Assembly (NCBI RefSeq): GCF_001693415.1
Contig: NZ_MAKX01000035.1
Span: 62,790-126,789, forward strand
DNA: 64,000 nucleotides
Source of the DNA: Tenacibaculum soleae
GTDB lineage: Bacteria; Bacteroidota; Bacteroidia; Flavobacteriales; Flavobacteriaceae
Direction: 5' to 3'
The stretch's first letter is position 1; every line of letters starts with the position of its first letter. The notes beneath the pieces are model-generated. The model saw nothing but the letters and a program-made list of their open reading frames with translations, ran no database searches and was not told the origin of the DNA. Positions 60,583 through 64,000 of this stretch are shown piece after piece. A program made the translations under genes and the position numbers.

Positions 60583-61878
60583 ATGATTTTAACAAAAGAA
60601 TTAAAGCAAAAAGAAGAGTCAAAGCAAGGGATGCTTCAAAACGTAATGAAACAGTTTGATGCAGCAGCTGATTTGGTAAACTTAAATCCGAATATTAAAA
60701 AAATATTAGGAATAACAAATAATGAGTTAATTATTAATTTTCCTGTTCGTATGGATAATGGAGATGTAGAGGTTTTTAAAGGGTACCGAGTGCAGCACAA
60801 TAATGCTTTGGGTCCTTATAAAGGAGGGTTACGTTATCATCCAACAATAGATATTGATGCGGTAAAAGCTTTAGCTATGTGGATGACTTGGAAAACATCT
60901 TTAACTGGGCTGCCTTATGGTGGAGCAAAAGGTGGAATACAAATGGATCCTAAAAAGTATTCTCAATCAGAATTAGAAAGAATCACAAGGCGTTTTACAT
61001 ATGCTCTTGGAGATAATATTGGACCAGAACATGATATTCCAGCACCTGATGTAAATACAAATGCACAAACAATGGCTTGGATTGCTGACACCTATATGTC
61101 AACAAAAGCACCAGCAGAACGATCAAAAAATCAACATATTGTCACAGGAAAACCCATAGGGTCAGGAGGATTAGAAGGAAGAGATAGAGCAACAGGTTTT
61201 GGTGTTTTTTTAAATATAAAATTTTGGGCAGAACAAAGAAGAATTAGTCTTTTAGATAAAAAATTTATAGTTCAAGGGTTTGGAAATGTTGGTTTTTGGG
61301 CAGCTCATTTTTTAGAAAAAGAAGGCGCAAAAATGGTAGGAGTACAAGATGCTTTAGGTTCGATTGCAAACACCAAAGGAATTAATGTAAAAGATTTGTT
61401 TGAGTATGCAAAATTTAATAATGGAAGTATTGTTGGGTTTTTAAACGCAGAAGAAATAAAAAATGAAGATTTTTTTGGTTTAGATTGTCATATATGTATT
61501 CCTGCTGCATTAGGTAATCAAATAACAAAAGAAAATGCATCAAAAATAAAAGCCTCTTTAATTGCAGAAGGAGCCAATGGACCAACTACAGTTGAAGCAG
61601 AAAGAATTTTATTAGATAAAGAGGTTGATATCATTCCTGATATTTTATGTAATTCAGGTGGTGTAATAGCAAGTTATTTTGAATGGTTACAAAACAGAAA
61701 TGGTGAGTTATGGGGATTGGATGAAATTATAGCAAGGCTAGATAAAAAAATGCGAGAAACTTTTATTAAAGTATTAAACTTGTCAACAAAAAGAAAGTTA
61801 GATATGAGGTCAGCTGCATATGTAATAGCAATAGAACGTATTGAGAAAGCCTATGTACAACGTGGAATTTTTCCATAG
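60583..61878 (+). CDS. gdhA: Glutamate dehydrogenase (Glu/Leu/Phe/Val family)
   Basis: 431-residue enzyme interconverting glutamate and 2-oxoglutarate plus ammonium. Glutamate site: YRVQHNNALGPYKGGLRYHP and LPYGGAKGGIQMDP with catalytic Lys; D in PAPDVNTNAQTMAW; nucleotide fold FIVQGFGNVGFWAAHF. The 431-residue length fits the NAD-type catabolic form. The sigma-54 promoter upstream and NtrC-type regulator suggest nitrogen or carbon control. The 124-residue protein follows 42 bases later. Confidence 0.95.
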   Translation: MILTKELKQKEESKQGMLQNVMKQFDAAADLVNLNPNIKKILGITNNELIINFPVRMDNGDVEVFKGYRVQHNNALGPYKGGLRYHPTIDIDAVKALAMWMTWKTSLTGLPYGGAKGGIQMDPKKYSQSELERITRRFTYALGDNIGPEHDIPAPDVNTNAQTMAWIADTYMSTKAPAERSKNQHIVTGKPIGSGGLEGRDRATGFGVFLNIKFWAEQRRISLLDKKFIVQGFGNVGFWAAHFLEKEGAKMVGVQDALGSIANTKGINVKDLFEYAKFNNGSIVGFLNAEEIKNEDFFGLDCHICIPAALGNQITKENASKIKASLIAEGANGPTTVEAERILLDKEVDIIPDILCNSGGVIASYFEWLQNRNGELWGLDEIIARLDKKMRETFIKVLNLSTKRKLDMRSAAYVIAIERIEKAYVQRGIFP

Positions 61879-61920
61879 AAAAAGTAGTTTATTAAAAATT
61901 AAACTAGTAAAATAAAAAAG

Positions 61921-62295
61921 ATGGAATTGAATATATATAACGATACTGAAAATAAAGTTATTCAAATAAGAAGCTTTAAAGAATTAGATATGTGGATTTC
62001 TCACATAAATTATATAACAAATGAATGTGATGTTTTAGCTAAGATATCATCAAACTTAATTAAAAATAGAAATTTAAGAGATAGTTTGTTATTAATGATT
62101 TTAAAAAATTCAGAAATATTAACTAAACTTTATAAAGTAAGAAATGAAACTGAAAATTTAAATGAATGTGATGATGTTGCTTGTAATTCATTTTATTTAG
62201 ATGAGCATGAGAGTACAAGGCTTTTGTATTTAAAACACATTGAAACATACAGGGTTTTAAAACAAAAAGTTTTATTATGTCTTTTAAAGAAGTAA
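61921..62295 (+). CDS. Hypothetical helical protein in the gdhA operon
   Basis: 124 residues, unknown family. Almost all helix by pattern, with paired histidines (ISHINYIT, DEHESTRLLYLKHIETYRV) that could bind metal or heme in a hemerythrin- or four-helix-like bundle, but I cannot fit a known motif. Two cysteines (NECDDVACNS). No signal peptide. It is 42 bases downstream of gdhA with no terminator between. Confidence 0.65.
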   Translation: MELNIYNDTENKVIQIRSFKELDMWISHINYITNECDVLAKISSNLIKNRNLRDSLLLMILKNSEILTKLYKVRNETENLNECDDVACNSFYLDEHESTRLLYLKHIETYRVLKQKVLLCLLKK

Positions 62296-62422
62296 AATAA
62301 TATAAAACACAAACTTACTTAAATGAGTAAAATAGCTTATTAGTTATATCAACCAAATTTGTTTTTAAAAAAGATTAGGTGTTGTATATTGCATTAATAT
62401 AAAAAAGAATATTATAACTCTA

Positions 62423-63001
62423 ATGAGCATTGTAAATATTAGAACTTATTTAGAAAAATCATTGACGATTAATGATAATGATTGGGAATTTTTTACCTCT
62501 AAATTAGCGCTAATAAAAATTAAAAAACGCACAAAAATTTTAAAAATAGGAGAAATTGAAAATCATATTTCTTTTATTAATAAAGGAGTTGTGCGTTTTT
62601 ATATTCCTAAAGAAGACAAAGAGAAGGAAATTACTTTTGGGTTTTGTTTTAGCAACGAGTTTGTAAGTGCCTATGATTCGTTTTTAACACAACAACCTTC
62701 GTTGTATGAACTAGAAGCTCTTACTGATATTGAAATGTGGAGTATTTCACACGATGATTTACAAGAAGTGTATAACAAAACAAGTATTGGAAATACTTTA
62801 GGAAGATTATCATCTGAACGGCTATATTTAATAAAGTCTAAAAGAGAACAATCGTTATTAAACGAAACAGCAGAAGAGCGTTATTTAAAATTATTTGACG
62901 AACGTCCTAAGTTGATTAGAGAAATTCCTTTAAAATACATAGCTTCTTATATTGGAGTTACTGCGCAAGCGCTAAGCCGAATTAGAAAGCGAATTACTTA
63001 A
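62423..63001 (+). CDS. Crp/Fnr-family transcription regulator
   Basis: 192 residues. Cyclic-nucleotide-binding-like beta-roll at about 25-120 (KIKKRTKILKIGEIENHISFINKGVVRFYI, in parts), a dimer helix and a C-terminal helix-turn-helix (about 165-190: IPLKYIASYIGVTAQALSRIRKR). No cysteines for an Fe-S cluster and no cAMP-binding RxS motif, as is normal for Bacteroidetes members. Ligand and targets unknown. It lies between gdhA cluster and desaturase. Confidence 0.9.
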   Translation: MSIVNIRTYLEKSLTINDNDWEFFTSKLALIKIKKRTKILKIGEIENHISFINKGVVRFYIPKEDKEKEITFGFCFSNEFVSAYDSFLTQQPSLYELEALTDIEMWSISHDDLQEVYNKTSIGNTLGRLSSERLYLIKSKREQSLLNETAEERYLKLFDERPKLIREIPLKYIASYIGVTAQALSRIRKRIT

Positions 63002-63061
63002 CTTAGGTTCATTTTTATTGCCACACTAAAATTGGTTCTTTGCATTCTAAAACTCACTAGA

Positions 63062-63787
63062 ATGACAATAGTAATTTTCATGATTTTTTTATGGTATTCA
63101 GGCTTATTTTTTCAAACATTCTTTTTACATAGATATGCAGCACATCAAACTTTTACGATGTCGAAGTTTGCAGAAAAAGTATGTTTTGTGCTTACCTGGG
63201 TTTTTCAAGGTTCTAATTATTTAAGCGCTTATGGCTACGGGGTAATGCATCGATTACATCATGCGTATGCTGATACTGAAAAAGACCCGCATTCACCAAA
63301 ATATGATGAAAATTTGTTTAAAATGATGTGGCGGACTAAAAATATTTATCAAGATATTAATAATCAAAGAATAGCAATTGATGATAAGTTTACTAAAAAC
63401 GTACCACAGTGGAAAATCTTTGATAATTTTGCAAGCTCAAAATTTTCTAGATTAACTTGGGGAGCATTATATGTTGTGTTTTTTATGTTTTTTGCAACCG
63501 CTTGGTGGCAGTGGTTATTTTTACCAGTCGCTTTTTTAATGGCACCAATCCACGGAGTTATTATTAATTGGTTTGCACATATATACGGTTATGTAAATTT
63601 TAAAGTAAGCGATACTTCTAAAAATTTATTACCATTCGATTTTTTAATGATGGGCGAAGGGTATCACAACAATCACCATGCTCATGGTGGGCGCGCAAAT
63701 TTTGGAGGAGTACGTTGGCATGAAATAGATATTACTTACTGTATTATGGTTCTTTTAGATAAGGTAAAACTGATAAAACTTAAATAA
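63062..63787 (+). CDS. Acyl desaturase (membrane fatty-acid desaturase)
   Basis: I place the start at ATG 63062 (MTIVIFMIFLWYSGLFFQTF) in preference to the upstream TTG at 63032. 241 residues with four membrane helices and the three His boxes HRYAAH, HRLHH and HNNHH that hold the di-iron centre. Family of acyl-CoA/acyl-lipid delta-9-like desaturases, shorter than eukaryotic forms. It inserts a double bond in fatty acids for membrane fluidity. The Crp/Fnr gene lies 60 bases upstream. Confidence 0.9.
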   Translation: MTIVIFMIFLWYSGLFFQTFFLHRYAAHQTFTMSKFAEKVCFVLTWVFQGSNYLSAYGYGVMHRLHHAYADTEKDPHSPKYDENLFKMMWRTKNIYQDINNQRIAIDDKFTKNVPQWKIFDNFASSKFSRLTWGALYVVFFMFFATAWWQWLFLPVAFLMAPIHGVIINWFAHIYGYVNFKVSDTSKNLLPFDFLMMGEGYHNNHHAHGGRANFGGVRWHEIDITYCIMVLLDKVKLIKLK

Positions 63788-63878
63788 AGAGTACTTTTAA
63801 GTTGTGTTTTGTAATTGTGTCATACTTACTATATATGGCATGTGTTTTGACGATAAATAGTATCTTCAATAAAAAAAA

Positions 63879-64000
63879 ATGCAGCAACATACATCATCAA
63901 AAGATAATAAAAAGAAACCTAAAGTATCAATAGGAAAAGCATTTAAAACAATTATTTGGCCACGTAAAAAATTGGTTTTAATAGGTTTGGTTTTAATTGT
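63879..64000 (+). CDS. ABC exporter (MsbA-like), 5' end only
   Basis: Only 40 codons are inside the window. The product begins with a polar, Lys-rich stretch (MQQHTSSKDNKKKPKVS) and then IGKAFKTIIWPRKKLVLIGLVLIV, the start of the first membrane helix of a flavobacterial ABC transporter of the MsbA/lipid-exporter type. It runs off the right edge. Family is inferred from this short piece and my memory of relatives. Confidence 0.65.
   Translation, partial: MQQHTSSKDNKKKPKVSIGKAFKTIIWPRKKLVLIGLVLI

Noticed and set aside
62370..62390. AGGTGTTGTATATTGCA as a sigma-54 promoter before the Crp/Fnr gene
   Set aside because: GG to GC spacing is 11, not 10; sigma-54 promoters tolerate this poorly.
1..64000. 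tRNA, rRNA, CRISPR arrays, insertion sequences, prophage or restriction genes
   Set aside because: I looked through all spacers and gene products and found no tRNA cloverleaf, regular spaced repeat, transposase or phage protein.

Overview
The window is a low-GC (about 30% G+C by eye) stretch of chromosome that reads as a marine Flavobacteriaceae member of the Bacteroidetes, close to the Tenacibaculum/Polaribacter type. The signs are Bacteroidetes-type promoters (TAnnTTTG at -7, sometimes TTG 17-23 bases upstream), very few Shine-Dalgarno sites, a type IX secretion (T9SS) C-terminal tail, SprI-free housekeeping gene order such as pyrR-pyrB-rnz, a two-component beta-propeller kinase with a LytTR partner, and SPII lipoproteins with acidic residues after the cysteine. 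Genus-level placement is inference. I see no rRNA, tRNA, insertion sequence, prophage or CRISPR array. It is mostly core chromosome.

Layout. 1-3.6 kb: tail of an FtsX/LolE permease, then a 520-base spacer with two structured repeat elements and an unusual dnaK promoter, then dnaK. 3.7-11.1 kb: a surface-type lipoprotein with ASH and leucine-rich repeats, an unknown secreted protein, and a propeller histidine kinase with its LytTR regulator. 11.1-19.1 kb: small conserved genes, NDH-2, an AraC/GyrI regulator, SIMPL protein, flavodoxin-fold reductase, PPK2 and a DEDDh exonuclease. 19.2-29.4 kb: GH3/beta-lactamase-fold fusion, then a minus-strand block with an acyltransferase, a bile-acid-family symporter, DUF4159, a membrane AraC regulator, rsmE, a GNAT-like protein and an outer-membrane barrel with a long Lys/Glu tail. 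29.5-37.8 kb: a plus-strand polysaccharide operon (DUF4834, YfhO-like, methyltransferase, two GT4 enzymes, WecB, flippase), three of whose genes start with TTG. 38.3-42.8 kb: GNAT, VF530, htpG, GH109-like lipoprotein. 42.9-50.1 kb: fabH, a TonB-dependent receptor, CoA-binding protein and the pyrR-pyrB-orphan-T9SS tail-rnz cluster. 50.2-55.5 kb: SulP, oxyR/dps pair, TauE, AraC. 55.8-64 kb: acs, a soluble histidine kinase with an NtrC-type sigma-54 activator, a Cys-rich small protein, gdhA, an unknown helical protein, a Crp/Fnr regulator, a desaturase and the start of an ABC exporter.

How things fit together. The clearest regulatory theme is sigma-54. An NtrC-type activator with an intact GAFTGA loop (58884-60209) is followed by an excellent -24/-12 promoter (GG-N10-GC, 60336-60349) in front of the small Cys-rich protein and glutamate dehydrogenase. 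Separately, dnaK and htpG, 40 kb apart, share the same 21-base promoter block (TTGG-N8-TTGACTATT pattern, GG-N10-GA spacing) and a TGWCA-N3-TGTCA motif, which looks like a dedicated chaperone promoter class. The oxyR/dps pair with its palindromes is a textbook peroxide module. A second theme is non-coding: three copies of a hairpin element (1141-1228, 1348-1483, 43866-43950) and several spacers with promoter plus terminator but no gene are candidate small RNAs.
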